Counted from the stretch's first letter, positions 7,116-13,078 are shown. The stretch: 13,374 nucleotides of DNA from Parcubacteria group bacterium SW_4_49_11 (GCA_003021915.1 PXOY01000001.1:1-13374); one strand, 5' to 3'. Translations and numbers: made by a program. Notes: a model not told the origin generated them from the sequence alone.

Positions 7116-7149
7116 AGAGAAGCCTGAATCCTGAAGCCGGAAGCCAGAG
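7116..7149 (+). repeat. Module A, copy 1: GAAGCCN heptamer array
   Basis: Four tandem 7-bp units run from 7119 to 7146: GAAGCCT, then GAATCCT, then two more GAAGCCN units. The whole 34-bp stretch is identical to 11500-11533 and 28 of 30 positions match 12892-12921. It starts 2 nt after the ligase stop codon. Each copy lies just after a stop codon on the plus strand. Confidence 0.85.
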
Positions 7150-7153
7150 GTTG

Positions 7154-7173
7154 TGATATACGATGGATATATA
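7154..7173 (+). repeat. Module B, copy 1: 20-bp AT-rich box
   Basis: The 20 bases TGATATACGATGGATATATA are identical to 12929-12948, and both follow module A by only a few bases. GATATAC recurs at 7187-7193 and 7198-7204, where ACCGT (7192-7196) and ACGGT (7203-7207) can form a small hairpin. TGATATAC also looks like an extended -10 element, but no -35 is in register, so promoter activity is only a possibility. Confidence 0.75.
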
Positions 7174-7210
7174 TGCCTGGCGGCGCGATATACCGTAGAT
7201 ATACGGTTGT

Positions 7211-7262
7211 GTTTTCCTCCTTTTAAGGAGGAAACACCCGTTAGGGAATGGAGGTTACCTTA
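7211..7262 (+). repeat. Module C, copy 1: double-hairpin repeat
   Basis: The first hairpin is a perfect 10-bp stem (7213-7222 with 7225-7234) with CCTCC on one arm and GGAGG on the other. The second is a short CCC-GTTA-GGG hairpin (7237-7246), followed by AATGGAGGTTACC. 51 of 52 positions match 13079-13130. An inverted copy lies at 11658-11705 and a diverged copy at 11590-11636. No long T-run follows the stem, so it is not a standard terminator. Confidence 0.85.
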
Positions 7263-7270
7263 GAAATCCG

Positions 7271-7309
7271 TAAAAAACACCATGTGTTTTCTATAGGTGT
7301 CCGTTGTAA
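7271..7309 (+). repeat. Module D, copy 1: A/T-rich hairpin repeat
   Basis: AAAACAC (7274-7280) pairs with GTGTTTT (7284-7290) around the loop CAT, followed at a short distance by GTCCGTTGTAA. It aligns with 13017-13053, where the stem sequence differs but a stem is kept and the tail CCGTTGTAA is the same. Here D follows C, while in the other copy D precedes C. Confidence 0.7.
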
Positions 7310-7358
7310 CTCGAGTTGTTAATAATTGACAAATAGTTATTCCTTCCGGCGGAAAGTC

Positions 7359-7387
7359 TTTTCAATGAGCCTAATATGACGTACAAT
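7359..7387 (+). promoter_or_regulatory. Candidate promoter of the mre operon, possibly giving a leaderless mreB mRNA
   Basis: TTTTCA (7359-7364) is followed after 17 nt by TACAAT (7382-7387). The start would fall at about 7394, next to the ATG at 7395. A perfect TTGACA at 7326-7331 has no -10 box at a usable distance. Confidence 0.45.
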
Positions 7388-7394
7388 ATAAATA

Positions 7395-8448
7395 ATGAAG
7401 CAGACAAAACGTACGCAACCATCCTGGGTAAAAGCCGTCATGCAAAAATTCGGTCAGGATATCGGGATCGACTTGGGAACAGCCAATACGTTGGTATACG
7501 TGCGTGATCGCGGTATTGTGATTAACGAACCCTCTGTAGTCGCGGTTAATACGAAAACGGGTCAAGTTCTCGCGATCGGGGACGAGGCGAAGGCGATGGT
7601 CGGTCGGACTCCTTCGCATATTGTGGCTTCTCGACCGCTTGTAAACGGTGTAGTTTCGGACTACGAAGTGACCGAACAGATGCTTCAGTATTTTATCCAT
7701 AAAGTAACGCGCGGAGGCCTGTTTCATCGGATGCGTTCGCGTGTGGTAGTGGGTATCCCGTCCGGTGTCACTGAGGTAGAGAAGCGGGCGGTGTATGACG
7801 CCACGAAAACAGCGGGCGTGCGGGCGGTATATCTGGTGGAAGAACCCGTCGCCGCGGCTATCGGATCTCGGTTGCCGATTCAGGAACCTACCGGTAATAT
7901 TGTCGTGGATATCGGCGGGGGAACAACCGAAATTGCGGTTATTTCGTTAGGGGGAATTGTCCTCTCCAAAAGTCTGCGCGTGGCCGGTGATCAACTCAGT
8001 CGGGATATTACCCGGTACATTCGCAATCAGTACAAGTTAGTCATCGGCGAGCGAACCGCGGACGAGGTGAAAATGACGATCGGATCCGCCAAACAGACGG
8101 ATCAAGGAGCGGAGATGATTATTCGAGATTATGGTCAACGACGAGGATATTCGTGCCGCGATTACCGCGTCCGTGATGACGATTGTCTATACGATCAAAG
8201 CCGCCGTGGAGGAAACACCTCCGGAATTGATCGGAGACATTATGGAACGAGGTATTATTTTGGCCGGAGGTGGCGCTCTTCTAAAAGGATTAGACGAGTT
8301 GGTCTCGGATGTTACGCAGGTGCCATGCCATATCAGTGACGATCCCCTGACAGCGGTTGTGCGTGGAGGCGGATTGGTTCTCCAACAGTTAGACAGTTTG
8401 CAAGAAATTCTGGTTCCCCTGGATGTGGGCGAGCGGCCGAAGATGTAA
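7395..8448 (+). pseudogene. mreB: Rod shape-determining protein MreB, frameshifted by a small internal deletion
   Basis: MreB is the bacterial actin that positions sidewall peptidoglycan synthesis. Frame 1 (from 7395) encodes residues 1 to about 245: phosphate 1 motif DIGIDLGTANTLVYV (22-36), then PSGVTEVEKRAVYDA, VEEPVAAAIG, phosphate 2 motif VVDIGGGTTEIAVISLGG and GERTADEVKMTIGSAKQTDQ. It then shifts to the +1 frame near 8125-8131, which continues VNDEDIRAAITASV, ETPPELIGDIMERGIILAGG (adenosine motif) and DPLTAVVRGGG to a TAA at 8446-8448. The loop that reads GRDLxxGLPKT in other MreBs is missing at the junction. The lost length must be 2 (mod 3), most simply about 32 nt. Without frame repair, frame 1 ends at 8339 with foreign residues. 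The N-terminal extension WVKAVMQKF could be an amphipathic membrane helix; an alternative ATG is at 7440. mreC, mreD and mrdA are intact, so a real null is surprising and an assembly or clonal defect is possible. Confidence 0.9.
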
Positions 8449-8457
8449 GACAGATGT

Positions 8458-9201
8458 ATGAAACGCTCCCAAAAACAATCAGTACGAATCGTGGTGGGAA
8501 TAGGGGGAATTCTCCTTTTAGGCGTTTTGGTATGGCCCACAGGGAGAGCGTGGCTTGTCTCTCGGATTCATACGTCCATTCCTTCCACTGCCGCCTCGTC
8601 CGATGCTGAAGTGCAAGCTCTCCAAAAGGAAAATGCGCAATTGAAGGCCGAGGTGTCTTCTCTTATGTCCCTGAAAGAAGAAAATGAACGGCTCCGGAAG
8701 GCGTTGGGCATTCAAGATCAAGCCGACATTAAAGATTATATTTCCGCTCGCGTTTCTATGCGAGGGGACGGCACCTATCTGCGCCGTAGCGTTATGCTTA
8801 ATGTCGGTCAAGAGGCCGGCGTCGCGAAGGGGCAAGCGGTCATTCATAACGGATTTGTAATCGGGCAAATAGCAGAAGTACGGGCTGAGACGAGTCGCGT
8901 GCAACTGATTACGGATCCGGATTCCAAGGTGGCCGTTCGGATTGCGAATGATCAAGACTCCAAAGGGGTTCTGAAGTCTCCGCTCGGTATAGAGCTCAAT
9001 ATCGAACTGGTCCCCCAGACCGAGGAGGTAACCTCCGGCACGAGGGTGTTCACCTCCGGTGTGGACAGTCTCCCCGCCCGCTTGCCGGTGGGAAGCGTGA
9101 AGCACGTCAATTCGTCCCAAACGCAGTATCATGATATAACGCTCCAAACGCCTGTTGACTTTCAGAAACTCAGGGAAGTGTTTATTTTAGTTCCATCATG
9201 A
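8458..9201 (+). CDS. mreC: Rod shape-determining protein MreC
   Basis: A 247-residue membrane-anchored scaffold that binds PBP2 and helps activate the elongasome. It has one transmembrane helix (about 9-28), a coiled coil (about 48-84, AEVQALQKENAQLKAEVSSL then KEENERLRKALG), and the two-barrel MreC domain. In that domain GVAKGQAVIHNGFVIGQIAE (121-140), SRVQLITDPDSKVAVRI (146-162), SGTRVFTSGVDSLPARLPVG (193-212) and DFQKLREVFIL (234-244) match the family. It starts 9 nt after the mreB stop with no clear SD. Its TGA stop overlaps the mreD start as ATGA (9198-9201), which suggests translational coupling. Length is at the short end for the family (about 240-370). Confidence 0.94.
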   Translation: MKRSQKQSVRIVVGIGGILLLGVLVWPTGRAWLVSRIHTSIPSTAASSDAEVQALQKENAQLKAEVSSLMSLKEENERLRKALGIQDQADIKDYISARVSMRGDGTYLRRSVMLNVGQEAGVAKGQAVIHNGFVIGQIAEVRAETSRVQLITDPDSKVAVRIANDQDSKGVLKSPLGIELNIELVPQTEEVTSGTRVFTSGVDSLPARLPVGSVKHVNSSQTQYHDITLQTPVDFQKLREVFILVPS

Positions 9202-9638
9202 AGGATCGTATCTTTTGGATTGGGCTCATCGCTATTGCGCTTGTTTTGGAATTTTTCCTTATTTCCTCTCCGTTAATGTTTCATTTTGTGGCCATGCTTC
9301 TGTTGGTCGCCCTGTTCTTATTCCGCAGACCGATCGTGTTTGCAATTGGCGTGTGTTTGCTGGGCTATCTTCTCTGGACGATTTCCCTTACGCCTCCGCT
9401 CGTCCTGCTCCTATGGCTGGGAAGTTGGACCCTTATCATGGGAGGGTGGTATATGCTCACTGGTCGCTCTCTGGTGTGGCCCATTCCCATAGGAATTGTC
9501 TTATTTCGCCTTCTTCACTATCTCTTTAGTGCTCCCTCGTTTTTCGATATCCTGGAACGAGGAGAGATATGGGCAGGAATGGTCCTGAACGTGGTCTTAG
9601 CTACGTTTCTTGCCTGGTGGCTCCGACATACGACCTAA
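9198..9638 (+). CDS. mreD: Rod shape-determining protein MreD (assigned by position and topology)
   Basis: A 146-residue, very hydrophobic protein with about five membrane helices (roughly 5-22, 25-41, 46-60, 66-85, 92-110, with a last one at about 124-141). MreD is poorly conserved in sequence. The call rests on its place between mreC and the PBP2 gene, its 4-nt overlap with mreC, its length (family about 150-180) and its helix pattern. It is thought to work with MreC in controlling PBP2-RodA. The last helix ends WWLRHTT just before the stop, and the PBP2 gene begins 3 nt later. No SD is visible, so coupled re-initiation from mreC is the likely way it is translated. Confidence 0.8.
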   Translation: MKDRIFWIGLIAIALVLEFFLISSPLMFHFVAMLLLVALFLFRRPIVFAIGVCLLGYLLWTISLTPPLVLLLWLGSWTLIMGGWYMLTGRSLVWPIPIGIVLFRLLHYLFSAPSFFDILERGEIWAGMVLNVVLATFLAWWLRHTT

Positions 9639-9641
9639 GCT

Positions 9642-11495
9642 ATGTTCAATCATTCGAACAGACACCTCAAAGACCTGACTCCCGAAGAAATCTATCTCGA
9701 CAAAGAGGGGAGAGACGTCTCGTTTGTGGAAGGGAAGACCATGCGGTGGACTATTACGATAGGAGGGGTGCTCGCTCTTCTCCTGATGGTGGGTTTTTGG
9801 GGGTATACCTTTCGTCTGCAAGCGTTGAGCTCGAATGAAGAAAATGCAAGCATATACGCCAAGACGTATATCGAGCCGCAACGAGGCAAAATCGTTGGAC
9901 AAAACGGAACCCTTCTTGCCGGCAATTCCATCACCTATGATGTAGTGATCTTTCCCGGCGAGTTACCGCAGGATTCCGCCCCTGTGTTAGAGAACGTCGC
10001 TCAGGTCTTGGACAATTCCAAGAGCGAGTTACAGTCTCAAATCCAAGGAAGGTCCGGACAAGAAAAGCTTGTCGTAGCAGAGGATGTGTCGCGAGAGGCG
10101 GCTATCAGCATGCAAACCAATGGTTCGCTGGAAGGTGTGGTGTTAAAAAAGCGTCAGGTAAGAGGATATCGGTATCCGAACATCTTCTCGCATATTATCG
10201 GCTACACCGGCAAGCTGACCAAAGCTGACAAACAAACATACGAAAATTATCTTTTGGATGAGACCGTCGGAAAGCGAGGAGTGGAGCAAGTGTATGAATC
10301 CCAGTTACACGGAGAATACGGTGTTCGCGATCCGCTTGATACGGAAAACGTACGCAAATCTCCCGTGCCGGGCAATTCGCTCCAACTAACCGTTGACTCC
10401 GAATTTCAGAAAACCACGCATAACAAACTGAAGAGCATTGTAGACGAGAATGAGCAAATCAGTAAGGGAATCGCCATTGCCATGAACCCTCAAAACGGCG
10501 AGGTGCTCTCGTTGGTAAGTTTGCCGACCTACAACGCTAATACGTTTATCGGCGGCATTTCGCGACAGAAGTATCAGCAATTACAAGACGACGAAGGAAA
10601 TCCCTTGTTGAATAAAGCGACGAAGGGCGAGTACGCGCCCGGCTCTACGGTCAAACCACTCCTTGCGGGAGCGATGCTTCAGGAAGATGTCATAACAACC
10701 GAGAGTGAAATCAATGATCCGGACGGAAGACTGGTCGTGCCCAATCCGTATAATCCGGGAAACCCCGCCATCTTTCCGGACTGGAAGCCTCATGGACGCA
10801 CGGATGTGTATAAAGCCATTGCCAAATCCGTGAACACCTTCTTCTATACGTTTGGCGGCGGCACCCCGGATCGGGAAGGGTTAGGAATTGAGCGTATCGT
10901 AAAGTATTACCAGGCCTTTGGGTTCGGATCTCCCACCGGTATCGATCTCGCCGGCGAGCGGGGTGGTCGTCTGCCGTACACAAATCTTTCTGCCCAGGAA
11001 AAAGAACGATGGACGCGCGGGCGCACGTATAATGTTTCCATTGGCCAAGGAACCCTCAACACCACGCCCCTCCAAATCGCCACGTACATCTCGGCCATTG
11101 CCAATGGAGGCACGCTCTACAAACCTCGGTTGGTCGACACCATGTATGACTTTGAGAGAGACCATGTTACCAAAGATCTTACATCACAGGTAAAACACAA
11201 CGATCTGTTAAATCCCCAAGACTTGCAGGTAGTGCAGGAAGGCATGCGCCAGGGCGTAACCAACGGGACCGGAGATGAACTCCAGGACCTTTCGTTTAAG
11301 GCCGCGGCCAAAAGTGGAACAGCTCAAACCAGTAACGAGCGCAACAACTCTTGGTTTACCGCCTACGGTCCGTACGATAACCCGCAGATTGTCGTAACCG
11401 TGTTGGTACCGGAAGGGGAAGACAGCGGCACCACTGCCGTGCCGGTCACCAAGCATATGCTGCAGTGGTATAAGAAGAATCGCGGGTTTGAGTAA
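9642..11495 (+). CDS. mrdA: Penicillin-binding protein 2 (elongation-specific transpeptidase)
   Basis: A 617-residue class B PBP that cross-links sidewall peptidoglycan outside the membrane. It has an N-terminal cytoplasmic tail, one transmembrane helix (about 35-54), then the class B pedestal: IEPQRGKIVGQNGTLLA (77-93), RGYRYPNIFSHIIGYTG (174-190) and GKRGVEQVYESQLHGEYG (210-227). The transpeptidase domain carries all three active-site motifs: S335-T-V-K338 in PGSTVKPL, S396-V-N398, and K557-S-G-T560. SIGQGTLNTTPLQIATYISA (466-485) is also typical. The usual RGxIxDRNG reads RGKIVGQNG. The length is normal for PBP2. It is the last gene of mreB-mreC-mreD-mrdA, 3 nt after mreD. The partner glycosyltransferase RodA is not in the window. 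A start 11 residues further in is not better supported. Confidence 0.96.
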   Translation: MFNHSNRHLKDLTPEEIYLDKEGRDVSFVEGKTMRWTITIGGVLALLLMVGFWGYTFRLQALSSNEENASIYAKTYIEPQRGKIVGQNGTLLAGNSITYDVVIFPGELPQDSAPVLENVAQVLDNSKSELQSQIQGRSGQEKLVVAEDVSREAAISMQTNGSLEGVVLKKRQVRGYRYPNIFSHIIGYTGKLTKADKQTYENYLLDETVGKRGVEQVYESQLHGEYGVRDPLDTENVRKSPVPGNSLQLTVDSEFQKTTHNKLKSIVDENEQISKGIAIAMNPQNGEVLSLVSLPTYNANTFIGGISRQKYQQLQDDEGNPLLNKATKGEYAPGSTVKPLLAGAMLQEDVITTESEINDPDGRLVVPNPYNPGNPAIFPDWKPHGRTDVYKAIAKSVNTFFYTFGGGTPDREGLGIERIVKYYQAFGFGSPTGIDLAGERGGRLPYTNLSAQEKERWTRGRTYNVSIGQGTLNTTPLQIATYISAIANGGTLYKPRLVDTMYDFERDHVTKDLTSQVKHNDLLNPQDLQVVQEGMRQGVTNGTGDELQDLSFKAAAKSGTAQTSNERNNSWFTAYGPYDNPQIVVTVLVPEGEDSGTTAVPVTKHMLQWYKKNRGFE

Positions 11496-11499
11496 GAAA

Positions 11500-11533
11500 A
11501 GAGAAGCCTGAATCCTGAAGCCGGAAGCCAGAG
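11500..11533 (+). repeat. Module A, copy 2: GAAGCCN heptamer array
   Basis: These 34 bases are identical to 7116-7149, with four 7-bp units from 11503 to 11530. The module lies 4 nt after the PBP2 stop. A second heptamer array with a different unit follows at once. Confidence 0.85.
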
Positions 11534-11540
11534 AATTGCA

Positions 11541-11568
11541 GTAGCAAGTAGCTCGTAGCAGGTAGCAA
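11541..11568 (+). repeat. Heptanucleotide array, unit GTAGCNN
   Basis: Four tandem 7-bp units, all starting GTAGC (GTAGCAA first and last). The unit is the one seen on the minus strand at 500-576. Seven nt separate its first base from module A, and the two arrays are out of phase by 3 nt. Confidence 0.75.
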
Positions 11569-11589
11569 GTGCTTGGAGATAAGATGTGT

Positions 11590-11636
11590 CTTCCTCTTTT
11601 TAAAGAGGAAGGGCCCCGAAGGGGGATGGAGTTCTC
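11590..11636 (+). repeat. Module C-prime: diverged double-hairpin repeat
   Basis: A perfect 10-bp stem (11590-11599 with 11602-11611) is followed by a CCCC-GAA-GGGG hairpin (11614-11624) and GATGGAGTT. The layout is that of module C, but the stem pair C-G is replaced by T-A (CCTCTTT with AAAGAGG) and the second stem is also changed on both arms. It faces the inverted module C at 11658-11705. The reverse complement of 11586-11601 recurs at 13058-13073. Confidence 0.75.
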
Positions 11637-11657
11637 GTCAGAAGCAGTGTTTAACGA

Positions 11658-11705
11658 AACCTCCATTCCCTAACGGGTATTTCCTCCTTTAAAAAGGAGG
11701 AAAAC
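11658..11705 (-). repeat. Module C, copy 2, inverted
   Basis: Read on the minus strand this matches 7211-7256. The differences are one substitution and the insertion of one T and one A at mirrored places, which lengthens the stem without breaking it. With module C-prime it makes a head-to-head pair of about 116 bp, like the paired REP units (BIMEs) of enterobacteria in layout. Confidence 0.8.
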
Positions 11706-11744
11706 AGAAGGTTTTTAAGTGCCCCGTAGATAAATCGAAATTTA

Positions 11745-11753
11745 TGATATACT
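11745..11753 (+). promoter_or_regulatory. Extended -10 promoter of the GT4 gene
   Basis: TG at 11745-11746 is followed by one base and TATACT (11748-11753), a good extended -10. The -35 position is poor (CGTAGA at 11725-11730). The predicted start near 11760 leaves a leader of about 27 nt to the ATG at 11787. Confidence 0.5.
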
Positions 11754-11786
11754 ACACATAAGATGATCGTACAATATCCATAAGCT

Positions 11787-12871
11787 ATGCGCATCGGCAT
11801 TGACATCAGAAGTATCGGCAAACGGGGGACAGGGGATGAAGTGTACACCACCCAACTGATTCGCAATCTGGCTCGGAGTGGAGAAGAGCACATGTTTGTT
11901 CTCTTCACCGACGATGAAGAGATCCCCACCTACGAGCTTATCCAGCATCTTCCCGCGAACATGCAGGTCGTGGTTATTCCTCCCGCACACCGCGCAGTTT
12001 GGATGTTTGTCCGCCTTCCGCGCTACGCCCGAGCATACAATCTCGATCTGTTACATGTGCAGTACATTACGCCGCTCTACATCCGAGACATGACCCTGAT
12101 TACCACCATTCATGATGTTTCGTGGAAAGTATTACCGGCCTCCGTACCGTTCAAGGACCGTCTTTTGCTGAATATGTGTATGCCGAAGAGTGTGCGAAGC
12201 GCCGATCATGTGCTTACCGTATCTCATCATTCCAAGGAACAAATCGAGCGTTTGTATCCCGCTTCCCATGGCAAGGTGACGACTATCTACAATGGCGGCT
12301 ACATTGATCCCGCTGACCGATCCTTAGCGGCCGATATCGATCCAGTCTCCAACCGCGCAAAAACGTACCTCAGTTATTGCGGGCGTACGCGTCGTTCTTA
12401 AGCCGATTTGAAAATCCAAACAACGCCCCGCTCTGCGTAATCGCCGGTGGAGAAGGTGTCAATTACGACACAGAGATTGATACCGTCATCATACAAGAGA
12501 ATCTCTCTGACTATGTCCTCAAAACCGGCCATGTCTCGGAAGCGGAAAAGTATCGGTTATATGCTCACGCCGAACTCTTCGTCTCTTTGTCTCTGTTTGA
12601 AGGATTCGGCATTCCGTTTGTGGAGGCCATGAGTTTTGGCATCCCGGTACTCGGTTCCAATCGGTCCTGTCTCCCTGAGATTATCGGTGAGGCGGGCGAC
12701 ATTGTTGATCCCGAAGATACGGAGGCAGTAGCCAACAAGCTTTTCTGGTTTTGTACTGATTCGAAACTCCATAATCAATACGCATGCCAGGGGATGGAGC
12801 GCGCTCAAAAATTTACGTGGGAGCGAATGGCCCAAGAAACACAGGCAGTATATGAGGAATTTGATAGTTAG
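11787..12871 (+). pseudogene. Family 4 (GT-B) glycosyltransferase, frameshifted by a small internal deletion
   Basis: The product would be a GT-B sugar transferase acting on surface glycans. Frame 1 gives the N-terminal domain: MRIGIDIRSIGKRGTGDEVY, LLHVQYITPLYI (88-99), TTIHDVSWKVLP (106-117), SADHVLTVSHHSKEQIERLY (138-157) and TIYNGGYIDP, to about Asn189. The donor-binding domain is in another frame from 12353: PRKNVPQLLRAYASFLSRF, VLKTGHVSEAEKYRLYAHAE, LFEGFGIPFVEAMSFGIPVL (the E(x7)E motif) and LPEIIGEAGDIVDP, ending at TAG 12869-12871. The segment YLLYVGxxx that should precede PRKN is missing; the lost length is 1 (mod 3), by family spacing about 40 nt. Unrepaired, frame 1 stops at 12401 and the protein lacks its donor-binding half. 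It stands alone between two repeat cassettes and has its own promoter candidate. Donor is unknown. Confidence 0.88.
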
Positions 12872-12891
12872 AATATAGAATTTTGTAAAAC

Positions 12892-12921
12892 AGAAGCCGG
12901 AATCCCGAAGCCGGAAGCCAG
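12892..12921 (+). repeat. Module A, copy 3: GAAGCCN heptamer array
   Basis: Four 7-bp units (12893-12920), with 28 of 30 positions matching copies 1 and 2. Both changes turn T to G or C at unit ends or in the second unit. It lies 20 nt after the glycosyltransferase stop. Confidence 0.8.
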
Positions 12922-12928
12922 CAAAATT

Positions 12929-12948
12929 TGATATACGATGGATATATA
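12929..12948 (+). repeat. Module B, copy 2
   Basis: Identical over 20 nt to 7154-7173 and again placed directly after module A. GCTTTC (12999-13004) and GAAAGC (13009-13014) further on form a 6-bp stem with a GTAA loop that has no counterpart in the first cassette. Confidence 0.75.
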
Positions 12949-13016
12949 GTTGTTCAACGCCAAAAAGAAAGTAGCTAACGGCAGTCCTCTGAAAATAGGC
13001 TTTCGTAAGAAAGCAG

Positions 13017-13053
13017 TAAAAAACACCACATGTTTTTTAAGTGACCGTTGTAA
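13017..13053 (+). repeat. Module D, copy 2: A/T-rich hairpin
   Basis: AAAAAACA (13018-13025) pairs with TGTTTTTT (13031-13038), and the tail GTGACCGTTGTAA matches copy 1 except near its start. The stem register differs from copy 1 (7271-7309) but base pairing is kept. It precedes module C here. Confidence 0.65.
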
Positions 13054-13057
13054 TTTG

Positions 13058-13073
13058 AAAAAGAGGAAGACAC
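13058..13073 (-). repeat. Half of module C-prime, inverted
   Basis: These 16 bases are the exact reverse complement of 11586-11601, one arm of the C-prime hairpin and its flank. The other arm is absent. It sits between module D and module C and looks like a remnant from recombination between modules. Confidence 0.55.
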
Positions 13074-13078
13074 AACCT

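Noticed and set aside
7213..7246. Module C as an intrinsic terminator of the ligase operon
   Set aside because: The stem is not followed by a T-run, and copies occur in both orientations with respect to genes. A role in transcript ends is possible but not shown.
7326..7331. Perfect TTGACA upstream of mreB as the operon's -35
   Set aside because: Bases 16-18 nt downstream (around 7348-7355) are GC-rich with no -10 match.
8518..9147. 209-codon antisense frame over mreC
   Set aside because: Full overlap with a clear MreC; the translation has no recognisable domain, so it is a codon-bias shadow.
11500..11568. CRISPR-like array from repeated short units
   Set aside because: Units are contiguous 7-mers without unique spacers and there are no cas genes.
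11208..11666. 152-codon antisense frame from the repeat region into PBP2
   Set aside because: It reads through hairpin repeats and the complement of the KSGT region and shows no protein-like features.
12357..12401. Frame 1 continuation of the GT4 gene (AKTYLSYCGRTRRS) as a real C-terminus
   Set aside because: The same bases encode PRKNVPQLLRAY in the other frame, continuous with the full donor-binding domain. Frame 1 is real only up to about the deletion point.
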